From Maritimibacter sp. (GTDB lineage Bacteria; Pseudomonadota; Alphaproteobacteria; Rhodobacterales; Rhodobacteraceae), in NCBI GenBank assembly GCA_002695005.1, contig NZNT01000006.1, positions 52,110-116,109 of the forward strand: a stretch of DNA of 64,000 nt, read 5' to 3'. Of this stretch, positions 28,843 to 39,437 are shown piece by piece; the stretch's first letter is position 1, and every line of letters starts with the position of its first letter. A program made the position numbers and the translations under genes. A model generated the notes under the pieces. That model had not been told where the DNA came from and ran no database searches. It saw nothing but the letters and a program-made list of their open reading frames with translations.

Positions 28843-30021
28843 ATGAACGGGGCAGATACCGCCTGGATCATCGTGGCGACAGCACTCGTGCTGTTCATGA
28901 CATTGCCGGGACTGGCGCTTTTCTACGGGGGGCTGGTACGCGCGCGCAACGTGCTGTCCGTCTTCATGCATGTCTATGCCATTGCAGCACTCATGAGCAT
29001 CCTGTGGCTCGCTTTCGGCTACACGATCGCCTTCGGCGACGGGAACGCGGTCTGGGGCGGGCTGGAGAAGATGTTCCTCCTCGGCATCGGGCCGGACGCG
29101 CTCGCAGGCACGATCCCGGAGATCCTGTTCTTCGCCTTCCAGATGACCTTCGCGATCATCACCCCGGCACTGATCGTCGGCGCTTATGTGGAGCGGATCG
29201 GCTTCGGTTTCGTCCTCGCCTTCTCGGGCCTCTGGATGCTTCTGTGCTATGCGCCGGTGGTCCATTGGATCTGGGGCGGCGGATTCCTGTCCGACGGCGG
29301 GATCTTCGGCGAGACGGGCGTGCGCGACTTCGCGGGCGGCATCGTGGTGCACGAAACCGCGGGCCTCGCCGCGATCATGATCTCGGTCTTCCTCGGCCCG
29401 CGCCGCGACCAGAAAAAGCCGCCGCATTCGCCCGGCTTCGTGATGATCGGCGCCTCGATGCTCTGGGTCGGCTGGTTCGGCTTCAACGGCGGCTCGCAGC
29501 TCGCCGCTGACGGCGGGGCCGCAATGGCGCTCACCGTCACGCATATCTCCGCCGCGACCGCCTCTCTCACCTGGGCGCTGTGGGAGAAGATCAAGTTCGG
29601 CCGCGCTTCCCTCGTCGGCATCGTGACCGGGACCATCGCGGGCCTCGCCTCGATCACCCCGGCCTCCGGCTTCGTCGGCCCCATCGAGGCGCTGGTGATC
29701 GGCGGCGTCGCGGGCATCCTGTGTCAGGAAGCGGTGAACTTCATCCGCAACCGGCTCAAGATCGACGACACGCTCGACGTCTTCGCCGTCCACGGCGTCG
29801 GCGGCATCTTCGGCACGCTGATGATCGCGCTCTTCGGTGCGGGCAGCTGGGCCGCGCAGGCCGGGTCGCTCGCCATCGTCGGCGTGTTCACGGTGGTCGT
29901 GACCTATGTGCTCATCAAGGCGATCTCGCTCGTCACACACCTGCGTGTGGACGAGGAAACCGAAACCAACGGACTCGACCTCGCCGTCCATGGTGAGCGC
30001 GCCTACGACGTCATGTCCTGA
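28843..30021 (+). CDS. amt: Ammonium transporter
   Basis: 392 residues with 11 predicted membrane helices. The ATG at 28843 follows GGAGGGG. Typical Amt blocks: FYGGLVRARNVLSVFM, FFAFQMTFAIITPALIVGAY, DFAGGIVVHETAGLAAI (first pore histidine), WVGWFGFNGGS and VFAVHGVGGIFGTLM (second pore histidine). There is no signal peptide, and a glnK gene is not adjacent as it often is. It imports ammonium under nitrogen limitation; the dyads upstream suggest NtrC control. Confidence 0.96.
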   Translation: MNGADTAWIIVATALVLFMTLPGLALFYGGLVRARNVLSVFMHVYAIAALMSILWLAFGYTIAFGDGNAVWGGLEKMFLLGIGPDALAGTIPEILFFAFQMTFAIITPALIVGAYVERIGFGFVLAFSGLWMLLCYAPVVHWIWGGGFLSDGGIFGETGVRDFAGGIVVHETAGLAAIMISVFLGPRRDQKKPPHSPGFVMIGASMLWVGWFGFNGGSQLAADGGAAMALTVTHISAATASLTWALWEKIKFGRASLVGIVTGTIAGLASITPASGFVGPIEALVIGGVAGILCQEAVNFIRNRLKIDDTLDVFAVHGVGGIFGTLMIALFGAGSWAAQAGSLAIVGVFTVVVTYVLIKAISLVTHLRVDEETETNGLDLAVHGERAYDVMS

Positions 30022-30040
30022 TCGGACACCCCCGAAAAAG

Positions 30041-30075
30041 CAACGCCGCCCTGTGGACCGGGGCGGCGTTTTGTG
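30041..30075 (+). terminator. Rho-independent terminator of amt
   Basis: Stem AACGCCGCCC (30042-30051) with GGGCGGCGTT (30061-30070), then TTGTGT. It lies 20 bases behind the amt stop and 56 bases before the convergent holC gene. Confidence 0.75.
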
Positions 30076-30125
30076 TGGTGGAGCGTTGTGTCAGCGACCA
30101 ACGCAGCCGTCGCGGGCTCGACGCC

Positions 30126-30596
30126 TCACTCCGGCGTGGCCGCCGCCCGCCCCGCGCTCTCGGCCTTCAAAGCCCAGCGGCCGGTCTCCTGGCTCCAGTA
30201 TTTCGCGCCGACCCCAGCGCCCGACATCTGCCGCCACTGTTCCCGTGCCCGCTCAACGGCCCCGTCGTCGTTCCCGTCGAACAGGATCATGACCCGCGCC
30301 GCCGTGGTGACTTCCTCAGGCGCGACCTCGGCCCCGTCCATCGACACGACGCACTCCGCCGCCTCGCCGCCCGCCGTCAACAGGATCGGCTGGTCCGCGT
30401 CATGTGGCCCGCCCGACAGCCCGTGCGGCAGAAACCCGTCGCCCAGCCAAAGCCGTTCATCAAGCCACCTGAGCCGCGCCTCGTTGCGGCCCCGCACCAC
30501 CACGCGCCAATCCTGCTCGCGCGCCCGCCCGAGAAGCGCGGGAAGCGTCTCCTCCAGCGGGGTGCGTGTCATGTGATAGAAATAGGCCTCGCCCAT
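30126..30596 (-). CDS. holC: DNA polymerase III chi subunit
   Basis: 156 residues. HolC pattern: AYFYHMTRTPLEETLPALLG at the N-terminus, DWRVVVRG, LDERLWLGDGFLPHG, QPILLT and the ending REQWRQMSGAG. Chi links the clamp loader to single-strand binding protein. The gene follows pepA with a single-base gap; pepA-holC is a common pair in proteobacteria. Confidence 0.93.
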   Translation of the reverse strand: MGEAYFYHMTRTPLEETLPALLGRAREQDWRVVVRGRNEARLRWLDERLWLGDGFLPHGLSGGPHDADQPILLTAGGEAAECVVSMDGAEVAPEEVTTAARVMILFDGNDDGAVERAREQWRQMSGAGVGAKYWSQETGRWALKAESAGRAAATPE

Positions 30597-30597
30597 C

Positions 30598-32073
<1,476 letters not shown>

Positions 32074-32369
32074 ACTCTCTCCTGTGGGTGAAATTCCGGC
32101 GCCCGCGGGCGCGTTGTGCCACACTCAATCACCAAGCCGGGCCGGGTGCAACCGCGCCCACAGGCGGGAATCGCCACGCCAGATATGGTGGGCTGAACCC
32201 CGCGTCTCCACCGCATATCGCCGGTTTGCGGGGGCAAACGCCCCCAAAAGCCCGAAGCCGGGGCAGATTCCCCCTCGCACCGCCGGTCAGTTCCGATTAT
32301 TGTGCTTGCGAAACCGGGGGGTGGGGCAAGTCTCCCGGCCAGGGACGAAAACACGACAAGGTTGGGCAG
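32074..32369. repeat. pepA-surA intergenic region with GC hairpins
   Basis: This 296-base gap has no plausible gene. It contains a hairpin GGGGGC-AAAC-GCCCCC (32230-32245) and a second G4/C4 stem (32260-32273), similar to the GC-rich repeats at 1832, 35533 and 38047. In related genomes I would expect lptF-lptG-lptD here; I see no recognisable remnant. Confidence 0.5.
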
Positions 32370-33629
32370 ATGACGACATTCACGGCTTTGACCCGCTGGA
32401 CAAGGGCAACCGCAGCCGGAGCACGGCTCATCGCGGGCGCGGCCCTCGGGCTGACGCTTCTCGCCGCACCGGGCACGGCGCAAAACCTCTTCGCCCCGGT
32501 GGCCAAGGTCGACGACTCCGCCGTCACCTATTACGAGCGAAGCCAGCGCATGGCCTTCCTGAGGCTGCTGAACGCGCCGGGCGACATCGGCCAGCTCGCG
32601 GTCGACCAGCTCATCAACGAGAAGCTTCAGCTCGAAGAGGCCGAGCGCCTCGGCATCACCGCCGACGCGGAAGCTGTGCGCACCGGCATGGCCGAATTCG
32701 CAGCACGCGGCAATCTGGACGTGGAACAGTTCCTCACGCTTCTGGCCCAGCAAGGCATCGCCGCCGAAACCTTCCGCGATTTCGTGAGCGCCGGGGTGAC
32801 CTGGCGCGAAGTGGCGCGCGCGAAGTTCCTCCAGTCGGTCATCATCACGCAAAGCGAAGTCGACCGCGCCTATGCCGAGGCCGAGCCGACGCCGGGCGAA
32901 AAGCTGCTCCTGACCGAGATCGTGCTGCCCGCCTCGTCGGAGGCGAGCCTCAAGGCGTCCCGCATGCGGGCCGAACGCCTGTCCAAGATCACGACCTCCG
33001 AGGAATTCTCGGACGCCGCCAAACGCTTTTCCATCGTGTCCTCGCGCCTCAACAATGGTCAGCGCGACTGGATCGACATGCAGGCCCTGCCTGCGCCTGC
33101 CCAGGCCGCCCTGCGCGGCGTGCGCGAAGGCGGCACGAGCCGCCCGGTGGTCCTGCCCGATGTGGGCGTCGCCGTCTATTTCGTGCGTGAGCGCGAGACG
33201 GTGCGCAACACGAACGTCGGCACGCTGCTCGAATACGCGGCCTTCTTCATTCCCGGCGGGCGCAGCGAACGGGCGCTGGCCGAAGCCGCACGCATCCGCG
33301 CCGAAGTGCAGATCTGCGACGACCTCTACCCGATCGCGCGCGGCCTGCCCGCCGACCAGCTCGTGCGTGAGGAACTGCCCACCGGCGCGGTTCCCACCAG
33401 CTACCGCGCCGAACTGGCCAACCTCGACCCCGGCGAGGTGTCCACGAACCTCGTCAGCGGCAGCGGTGCGCTCGTCTTTCTCATGCTGTGCAACCGCCGT
33501 AACGATGTGCCCGACAGCGTGAGCCGCGCACAGGTGGCCGACGCGCTGCGCAACCAGCGGATCGGGGCGCTCGCCAACGACTACCTCGCCGAGCTGCGGG
33601 CGAACGCCCATATCGAGTACTTCAACTGA
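32370..33629 (+). CDS. surA: Periplasmic peptidyl-prolyl isomerase / chaperone SurA
   Basis: 419 residues from the ATG at 32370; a longer frame upstream would put a non-coding-looking repeat into the protein. Signal peptide ARLIAGAALGLTLLAAPGTA, cut before QNLF. SurA N-domain: VAKVDDSAVTYYERSQRMAFLRLL, QLAVDQLINEKLQLEEAERLG. One rotamase-like domain around residues 185-285 (LLTEIVLPASS, AKRFSIV, GQRDWIDMQAL). It folds outer-membrane proteins. pdxA follows after 68 bases with two hairpins between. Confidence 0.92.
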   Translation: MTTFTALTRWTRATAAGARLIAGAALGLTLLAAPGTAQNLFAPVAKVDDSAVTYYERSQRMAFLRLLNAPGDIGQLAVDQLINEKLQLEEAERLGITADAEAVRTGMAEFAARGNLDVEQFLTLLAQQGIAAETFRDFVSAGVTWREVARAKFLQSVIITQSEVDRAYAEAEPTPGEKLLLTEIVLPASSEASLKASRMRAERLSKITTSEEFSDAAKRFSIVSSRLNNGQRDWIDMQALPAPAQAALRGVREGGTSRPVVLPDVGVAVYFVRERETVRNTNVGTLLEYAAFFIPGGRSERALAEAARIRAEVQICDDLYPIARGLPADQLVREELPTGAVPTSYRAELANLDPGEVSTNLVSGSGALVFLMLCNRRNDVPDSVSRAQVADALRNQRIGALANDYLAELRANAHIEYFN

Positions 33630-33636
33630 CACAGCG

Positions 33637-33682
33637 CCGGATTCATGCCATGAATCCGGGCCGGACTTCCTGACGAAGTCCG
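33637..33682. repeat. Two adjacent hairpins between surA and pdxA
   Basis: CCGGATTCAT-GCC-ATGAATCCGG (33637-33659) and CGGACTTC-CTGAC-GAAGTCCG (33662-33682) are perfect stems placed head to tail, 8 bases behind the surA stop. No T-run follows. They resemble intergenic REP-like or RNA-processing elements. Confidence 0.7.
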
Positions 33683-33697
33683 CCCGCGAGGTGACCC

Positions 33698-34657
33698 ATG
33701 TCCCGCTCTGACTTGCCCATCGCGCTCTCCGTTGGCGAACCCGCCGGCATCGGCCCCGAGATCATCGCGGCCGCCTGGGACCGGCTGGGCGCCGAGATTC
33801 CCTTCTTCGTACTGGGCGACGCGCGCCATATCGACGGGCCGGTCGAGACGATTTCGCACCCCGCCGAGGCGATGCAGGCCGTGCATCGCGGCGTGCCCGT
33901 GCTGCACCGCGATTTCGGCCCCGCCCGCCTGCCCGGCACCGCGCAGCCCGAACATGCCGCCCATGTCATCGCCGCGATCCGCGACGGGGTGGCCCGCGTG
34001 ATGCAGGGCGAAGCATCGGCCCTCACCACCGCCCCGATCCACAAGAAGGCGCTGATGGATGGCGCGGGCTTCGCCCATCCCGGCCATACCGAATACCTCG
34101 CCCATCTCGCGGGCGTCGAGCATGTGGTGATGATGCTGGCGTGCCATGAGCTGCGCGTTGTGCCCGCCACGATCCACATTCCGCTGGCAGACGTGCCTGC
34201 CGCGCTCACCCGCGACCACCTCACGCAGGTCATCCGCATCACCCATGCCGCCCACCGCGCGATGGGCCATGCCAATCCCCGCATCGCCGTGTCGGGCCTC
34301 AACCCCCACGCGGGCGAAGGCGGCGCGATGGGGCGCGAGGAGATCGAGGTCATCACCCCGACCCTCGACGCCCTGCGCGCCGAAGGGCTGGCGCTCTCCG
34401 GTCCCCTACCCGCCGACACCATGTTCCACGCCAGCGCGCGCGCGGGCTATGACGTGGCGATCTGCATGTATCACGATCAGGCCCTCGTCCCGATCAAGAC
34501 CATCGACTTCGCGGGCGGCGTGAACGTGACGCTGGGCCTGCCCTTCGTGCGCACCTCGCCCGACCACGGCACCGCCTTCGACATCGCGGGCACGGGCCGG
34601 GCCGATCCCACCTCGCTCATCGCCGCCCTGCGCATGGCGCGCGAGATGGCCGCATGA
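33698..34657 (+). CDS. pdxA: 4-hydroxythreonine-4-phosphate dehydrogenase
   Basis: 319 residues. PdxA motifs: [69 protein letters not shown] and [14 protein letters not shown]; these carry the metal histidines and the substrate-binding residues. It catalyses a step of the DXP-dependent vitamin B6 pathway. GCGAGGTG precedes the ATG. The surA-pdxA-rsmA order is conserved in proteobacteria. Its stop overlaps the rsmA start (ATGA). Confidence 0.96.
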   Translation: MSRSDLPIALSVGEPAGIGPEIIAAAWDRLGAEIPFFVLGDARHIDGPVETISHPAEAMQAVHRGVPVLHRDFGPARLPGTAQPEHAAHVIAAIRDGVARVMQGEASALTTAPIHKKALMDGAGFAHPGHTEYLAHLAGVEHVVMMLACHELRVVPATIHIPLADVPAALTRDHLTQVIRITHAAHRAMGHANPRIAVSGLNPHAGEGGAMGREEIEVITPTLDALRAEGLALSGPLPADTMFHASARAGYDVAICMYHDQALVPIKTIDFAGGVNVTLGLPFVRTSPDHGTAFDIAGTGRADPTSLIAALRMAREMAA

Positions 34658-35496
34658 GCACCATCGACGGCCTGCCGCCCCTGCGCGAGGTGATCGCGAC
34701 GCACGGGCTGGTGGCCAAGAAGTCGATGGGCCAGAACTTCCTGCTGGACCTGAACCTCACCGCCAAGATCGCGCGTCAGGCGGGCGATCTGACCGCCTGC
34801 GACGTGCTGGAAGTCGGCCCCGGCCCCGGCGGGCTGACCCGCGGGCTGCTCGTCGAAGGCGCGCGCCGGGTGCTGGCCGTCGAGAAGGACGCGCGGGCAA
34901 TGTCCGCGCTGGCCGAAATCGCGGCCATCTATCCCGGCCGGCTCGAGGTGTTGAATGCCGACGCGCTCGCCATCGACCCGCTGGCCCATCTCACGCCACC
35001 CATCCGGATCGTGGCGAACCTGCCCTACAACGTGGGGACCGAGCTCCTGACCCGCTGGCTCACACCGAAGGCGTGGCCCCCGGTCTGGTCCTCGCTCACG
35101 CTGATGTTCCAGAAGGAAGTGGCGCAGAGGATCACCGCCAGCCCCGGCTCCAAGGCCTATGGCCGCCTCGCGATCCTGTCGCAATGGCGCAGCGAGCCGC
35201 GCGTGGTCATGGAACTCCCGCCCGAGGCCTTCACGCCCCCGCCCAAGATCCACTCCGCCGTGGTCCATTTCGAGGCCCTGCCCGAACCCCGGTTCGAGGC
35301 GAATGCCGCGACGCTCCAGCGCATCACAGCGACCGCGTTCCAGCAACGCCGCAAGATGCTGCGCGCGTCATTGAAGGGGCTGCATCCCGAGATCTCGGAC
35401 CTGCTCGAAAGCGTGGACATCAAGCCGACGGCGCGGGCCGAAGAGATCGACGTCGAGCATTTCTGCGCCCTGTCGCGCGCGCTCGACGCGGCCTGA
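34654..35496 (+). CDS. rsmA: 16S rRNA dimethyladenosine transferase
   Basis: 280 residues. SAM-methyltransferase motifs: [33 protein letters not shown] (motif I), VEKDARAM, and the adenine-methylation signature [12 protein letters not shown]-terminal [11 protein letters not shown] binds rRNA. It dimethylates two adjacent adenines near the 3' end of 16S rRNA during 30S maturation. Last gene of the surA-pdxA-rsmA operon; followed by hairpin repeats. Confidence 0.97.
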   Translation: MSTIDGLPPLREVIATHGLVAKKSMGQNFLLDLNLTAKIARQAGDLTACDVLEVGPGPGGLTRGLLVEGARRVLAVEKDARAMSALAEIAAIYPGRLEVLNADALAIDPLAHLTPPIRIVANLPYNVGTELLTRWLTPKAWPPVWSSLTLMFQKEVAQRITASPGSKAYGRLAILSQWRSEPRVVMELPPEAFTPPPKIHSAVVHFEALPEPRFEANAATLQRITATAFQQRRKMLRASLKGLHPEISDLLESVDIKPTARAEEIDVEHFCALSRALDAA

Positions 35497-35506
35497 GAGG
35501 TTTCGA

Positions 35507-35580
35507 ATGGGGCTGCGCCCCATCCGACCCGCGCGGGGGCGCTGCCCCCGCACCCCCGGGATATTTTGGACCGGAAAGAC
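35507..35580. repeat. GC hairpins plus conserved CCCCCGGGATATTTT tail (copy 1)
   Basis: Stem ATGGGGC/GCCCCAT (35507-35523), then GCGGGGGC/GCCCCCGC (35533-35551), then ACCCCCGGGATATTTT and GGACCGGAAAGAC to 35580. The same tail follows the hairpins behind tyrS (38069-38100). It lies between convergent rsmA and anmK and may act in termination. Confidence 0.8.
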
Positions 35581-35591
35581 GGGCTTCCGCG

Positions 35592-36695
35592 TCAGGGGCC
35601 CGGTTCGGAAACACGGCCCCCGCCGACGTTGGCAGCAACGCCCGTCGTCGTCGGACAGGTCGTGGCCAGCCCCCGCGCGACGCGGACGGCGAGATAGGCA
35701 AACGCCTGCGCCTCCAGCATGTCGCCGTCGAGGCCGACCTCCTCGACCGGGACCACGGGCAGGCCGGTGCGGGTGGCGAGCATTTCCATCATGGTCGGGT
35801 TCAGGCGCCCGCCACCGCAGACCAGTAGACGCTCCGGTGGTGCCGGGCAGTGCTCCAGCCCCGCCGCGACCGAGGCCGCCACGCAGGCGGTGAGAGTCGC
35901 CGCCGCATCGGCGTCGGACAGGTCGGTCACCGCCGCGCCCAGCGTGGCGAAGGCATCGCGATCGAGCGACTTGGGTGGCATCCGCAGGAAATAGGGGTGT
36001 TCGAGAAAGGTCGTGACGATCCCCTCGTCAACGGTGCCGGTTGCGGCCAGCGCCCCGTCGCGGTCGAGAGGCGCGCGCCTGCGCTGCCATACCAGGTCGT
36101 TGAGCGGCGCGTTGGCCGGCCCCGTGTCGAAGGCCAGAAGCGCGCCCTCGTCCTCGGCCCGGGCACAGGCCGGGTCCACCCAGGTCAGGTTCCCGACCCC
36201 GCCGAGGTTCAGGAACGCCACCGGCGCCTCGGCGCCGATCCATTTGGCGCAGGCGAAGTGAAAAAACGGGGCGAGCGGCGCGCCCTCGCCGCCCAGCGTC
36301 ACATCCGCCGTGCGGAAATCCCACGCCACCGGGCACCCCAGCGCCTCGGCCAGCCGGTCGCCGTCGCCCGCCTGATGCGTCGCCCCGCGCCCGCGCGGAT
36401 CATGGGCGAGCGTCTGGCCGTGAAACCCGACGAGCTCTGCGCCCTCGAACCCCGACAGCAGCCCCACATGCGCGGCCTCGACGATGCGCGCGGCCTCCGC
36501 CACCCCAGGCTCGCCCGGCCAGCGCCCGAGGGCCGCCCGAAGCACACCGGCCTCGTTGTCGGAAAAGGCGGCGTAGCCCGTTTTACCGAAGGCCTCGATC
36601 GTCTCGCCATCGGTCAGGACCATCGCCGCATCGACGCCGTCCAGCGACGTGCCCGACATCGCCCCAAGCGCCCAGATCGCGCGCGCCTCCATCAT
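35592..36695 (-). CDS. anmK: Anhydro-N-acetylmuramic acid kinase
   Basis: 367 residues from the ATG at 36695 (GGAGG 7 bases upstream). Family motifs: [80 protein letters not shown] and [14 protein letters not shown]. It phosphorylates and opens 1,6-anhydro-MurNAc during peptidoglycan recycling. Divergent from tyrS with only 43 bases between the start codons. Confidence 0.95.
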   Translation of the reverse strand: MMEARAIWALGAMSGTSLDGVDAAMVLTDGETIEAFGKTGYAAFSDNEAGVLRAALGRWPGEPGVAEAARIVEAAHVGLLSGFEGAELVGFHGQTLAHDPRGRGATHQAGDGDRLAEALGCPVAWDFRTADVTLGGEGAPLAPFFHFACAKWIGAEAPVAFLNLGGVGNLTWVDPACARAEDEGALLAFDTGPANAPLNDLVWQRRRAPLDRDGALAATGTVDEGIVTTFLEHPYFLRMPPKSLDRDAFATLGAAVTDLSDADAAATLTACVAASVAAGLEHCPAPPERLLVCGGGRLNPTMMEMLATRTGLPVVPVEEVGLDGDMLEAQAFAYLAVRVARGLATTCPTTTGVAANVGGGRVSEPGP

Positions 36696-36738
36696 GGCTT
36701 TTCCTCCGCCCATGCCCCCGATATAGAGGCAGCACCCA

Positions 36739-38010
36739 ATGACAATGGACAGAAAACCGATGACCTACCACCCGAAATCAGACTTCATGCGCGTGATGAT
36801 CGAGCGTGGCTACCTGGCCGACTGCACCGATTACCAGGCGTTGGACGAGGCGCTGACCAAAGGCGTGGTGACGGCCTATATCGGCTATGACGCGACGGCG
36901 AAATCGCTGCATGTCGGGCACCTTCTGAACATCATGATGCTGCGCTGGCTGCAAAAGACCGGGCACAAGCCGATCACGCTCATGGGCGGCGGCACGACCA
37001 AGGTGGGCGACCCGTCGTTCCGCGCGGACGAACGGCCCCTGCTGGGACCGGAACAGATCGACGCGAATATCGACGGGATGAAGCAGGTGTTTGCGAAATA
37101 CCTGTCCTACGGGGACGCGCCGACCGATGCTTTGATGCTGAACAACGCGGAATGGCTGGACGGTCTGAACTACCTCGAGTTTCTGCGCGACATCGGGCGG
37201 CATTTCTCGGTGAACCGGATGCTGTCGTTCGAGAGCGTGAAGTCGCGGTTGGACCGGGAACAGAGCCTGTCGTTCCTCGAATTCAACTACATGATCTTGC
37301 AGGCTTACGACTTTCTCGAGCTCAATCGCCGCTACAACTGCACGCTCCAGATGGGCGGGTCGGACCAGTGGGGCAACATCGTGAACGGGATCGACCTGCC
37401 CCGCCGGGTGCTGGATCACGAGATCTACGGCCTGACCTCGCCACTCCTGACCACGTCGGACGGCAAGAAGATGGGCAAGTCGCAGGGCGGGGCCATGTGG
37501 CTGAACGCCGACATGCTGTCGCCCTATGAGTTCTGGCAGTTCTGGCGCAACACGACCGACGCCGATGTGGGCCGGTTCCTGAAGCTCTATACCGAGTTGC
37601 CGGTCGAGGAATGCGAGCGTCTTGCCGCCCTGCCCGGCAACCGGATCAACGACGCCAAGATCGTGCTGGCCAACGAGGTGACGACGCTGTGCCACGGGGC
37701 CGAGGCGGCGGCCGCGGCGGAAGCCACCGCGCGCGAAGTGTTCGAAAAGGGCGGCGCGGGCGACGACCTGCCGACGCTGACGCTGAGCGCGGACGAGATC
37801 GGTGAGGGTATCTCGATCACCCAGCTCATCACGCGTTCCGGCCTTGCCAAGACCGGCAAGGAGGCCAAGCGCCTCATCGCCGACAAGGGCGCCAAGCTGA
37901 ACGATGCGGATGTGACGGACGCTGGCCTGATGATCACGCAGGCTGATCTCGACCAGCCGATCAAGCTGTCGGCGGGCAGGAAACGCCATGCGCTCGTGAC
38001 TTTGGGGTAA
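36739..38010 (+). CDS. tyrS: Tyrosyl-tRNA synthetase
   Basis: 423 residues. Class I synthetase: [20 protein letters not shown] holds the HIGH-type motif (HVGH), KMGKS is the KMSKS-type loop, and [14 protein letters not shown] is the tyrosine-binding segment. The C-terminal S4 domain ends in [12 protein letters not shown]. The start at 36739 has a GAGG upstream; an ATG at 36760 is possible. Hairpins 38021-38036 and 38047-38068 follow the stop. Confidence 0.97.
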   Translation: MTMDRKPMTYHPKSDFMRVMIERGYLADCTDYQALDEALTKGVVTAYIGYDATAKSLHVGHLLNIMMLRWLQKTGHKPITLMGGGTTKVGDPSFRADERPLLGPEQIDANIDGMKQVFAKYLSYGDAPTDALMLNNAEWLDGLNYLEFLRDIGRHFSVNRMLSFESVKSRLDREQSLSFLEFNYMILQAYDFLELNRRYNCTLQMGGSDQWGNIVNGIDLPRRVLDHEIYGLTSPLLTTSDGKKMGKSQGGAMWLNADMLSPYEFWQFWRNTTDADVGRFLKLYTELPVEECERLAALPGNRINDAKIVLANEVTTLCHGAEAAAAAEATAREVFEKGGAGDDLPTLTLSADEIGEGISITQLITRSGLAKTGKEAKRLIADKGAKLNDADVTDAGLMITQADLDQPIKLSAGRKRHALVTLG

Positions 38011-38020
38011 GGGTTTCGCC

Positions 38021-38100
38021 GCGGGCTGACGCCCGCGACGACCCGTGCGAGGGGGCCAGCCCCCTCGCGCTCCCCCGGGATATTTTCCGACCGGAAAGAC
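38021..38100. repeat. GC hairpins plus conserved CCCCCGGGATATTTT tail (copy 2)
   Basis: Stems GCGGGC-TGAC-GCCCGC (38021-38036) and GCGAGGGGGC/GCCCCCTCGC (38047-38068) precede TCCCCCGGGATATTTT and CCGACCGGAAAGAC (to 38100). The tail matches copy 1 at 35552-35580 with small differences. It lies between tyrS and the flavoprotein gene on the same strand. Confidence 0.8.
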
Positions 38101-38127
38101 AGGACGCGTTGAGGGGAAGATGAGGAC

Positions 38128-39300
38128 GTGACCCACCATCGCACGATCATCCTCGGGGCCGGGGCGGCTGGCCTGATGTGCGCGGCTTATGCGGGGCCGG
38201 ACACGCTGGTTCTGGATCATGCGAAGAAGCCGGGCGAGAAGATCCGGATTTCCGGTGGCGGGCGTTGCAATTTCACCAATCTCGATGTGACGCCGGCGAA
38301 TTTTCTGTCCGAGAACCCCCATTTCCACAAGTCGGCGCTGGCGCGCTACACCCAGTGGGATTTCATCGAGCTGGTCTCGCGCTACGGCATCGCGTGGCAT
38401 GAAAAGACATTGGGGCAGCTCTTCTGCGACGGCAAATCCACCCAGATCATCGACATGCTACTGGCCGAGATCCGGGCGGCGGGCGCGCAGGTGCGGCTCG
38501 GGGCGCAGATCGCCGGCGTCACCCATGCCGATGGACTCTTCACCGTGGCGACCGATAGCGGCGCGGTGACGGCAGACACCCTCGTCCTTGCCACAGGTGG
38601 CAAGTCGATCCCCAGGATGGGGGCCACCGGGCTCGCCTATGACCTTGCACAGCAGTTCGGGCACAGCCTTGTGACACCGCGCCCTGCGCTCGTCCCGCTG
38701 ACCTTCGGGGATCGCTTCGCCCCGATCTCGGGCGTCTCGACTCCGGTGACCGCCTTCAACGACCGGATCGCCTTTGCCGAGGCGCTTCTTTTCACCCATC
38801 GGGGTCTCTCCGGGCCGGCGGTTCTGCAACTGTCGTCCTACTGGCACGAGGGCGAGGCCATCACGCTCGACATCTGCCCGCCCGGACTGCTCGACACGCT
38901 CAAGGCCCAGCGGCAGGCGCAGGGGCGCCACGCGCTCACCACCGAACTCGCGCGCCACCTGCCTGCCCGGCTGGTGGAGTTCCTCGCCCCCGACCTCGGC
39001 CTCACTGGCAACCTCGCCGACCAGTCCGACGCGCGGCTCGCGGACATCTGCGAGGCGCTCGCCCACTGGACCCTCACGCCCTCCGGCTCCGAAGGCTACC
39101 GCACCGCCGAGGTCACCGCGGGCGGCGTCTCGACCGACGGGGTGTCGTCGAAAACGATGGAATCGAAACACCTGCCCGGTCTTTACGTCATCGGCGAAGC
39201 GGTGGACGTGACCGGCTGGCTCGGCGGTTACAACTTCCAGTGGGCCTGGGCGTCGGGCGTGGCGGCGGGCCGGGCCATCGCGGGGCGCACGGCGCGTTAA
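38128..39300 (+). CDS. HI0933/YhiN family FAD-dependent oxidoreductase
   Basis: 390 residues from a GTG with GAGG upstream. FAD-binding start TIILGAGAAGLMCAAYAG, the family signature GEKIRISGGGRCNFTN, LVLATGGKSIPRMGATG, EVTAGGVSTDGV and the C-terminal FAD contact GLYVIGEAVDVTGWLGGYNFQWAWASG. The family is conserved and its reaction is not established; some members are annotated as aminoacetone oxidase-like. No related enzyme is adjacent. Confidence 0.9.
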   Translation: MTHHRTIILGAGAAGLMCAAYAGPDTLVLDHAKKPGEKIRISGGGRCNFTNLDVTPANFLSENPHFHKSALARYTQWDFIELVSRYGIAWHEKTLGQLFCDGKSTQIIDMLLAEIRAAGAQVRLGAQIAGVTHADGLFTVATDSGAVTADTLVLATGGKSIPRMGATGLAYDLAQQFGHSLVTPRPALVPLTFGDRFAPISGVSTPVTAFNDRIAFAEALLFTHRGLSGPAVLQLSSYWHEGEAITLDICPPGLLDTLKAQRQAQGRHALTTELARHLPARLVEFLAPDLGLTGNLADQSDARLADICEALAHWTLTPSGSEGYRTAEVTAGGVSTDGVSSKTMESKHLPGLYVIGEAVDVTGWLGGYNFQWAWASGVAAGRAIAGRTAR

Positions 39301-39307
39301 CCCCGCG

Positions 39308-39351
39308 CGTGTGCACAAACGTATGTACAGCGTATGCACAGGATGTGTACG
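39308..39351. repeat. Four tandem 11-12 bp repeats upstream of xth
   Basis: Units CGTGTGCACAAA, CGTATGTACAG, CGTATGCACAG and GATGTGTACG follow each other at 39308, 39320, 39331 and 39342. Each holds a TGYACA-like core, so the cores face one side of the helix about every turn. The array ends 86 bases before the xth ATG. Confidence 0.7.
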
Positions 39352-39437
39352 CGGTGCGACACCGCCCGAAACGTCGATTTCCCGCTTTCACCCCACCGTC
39401 CGCCCCGCTAGGTTTTCGGCAACCAGGGGGAGCGCGC

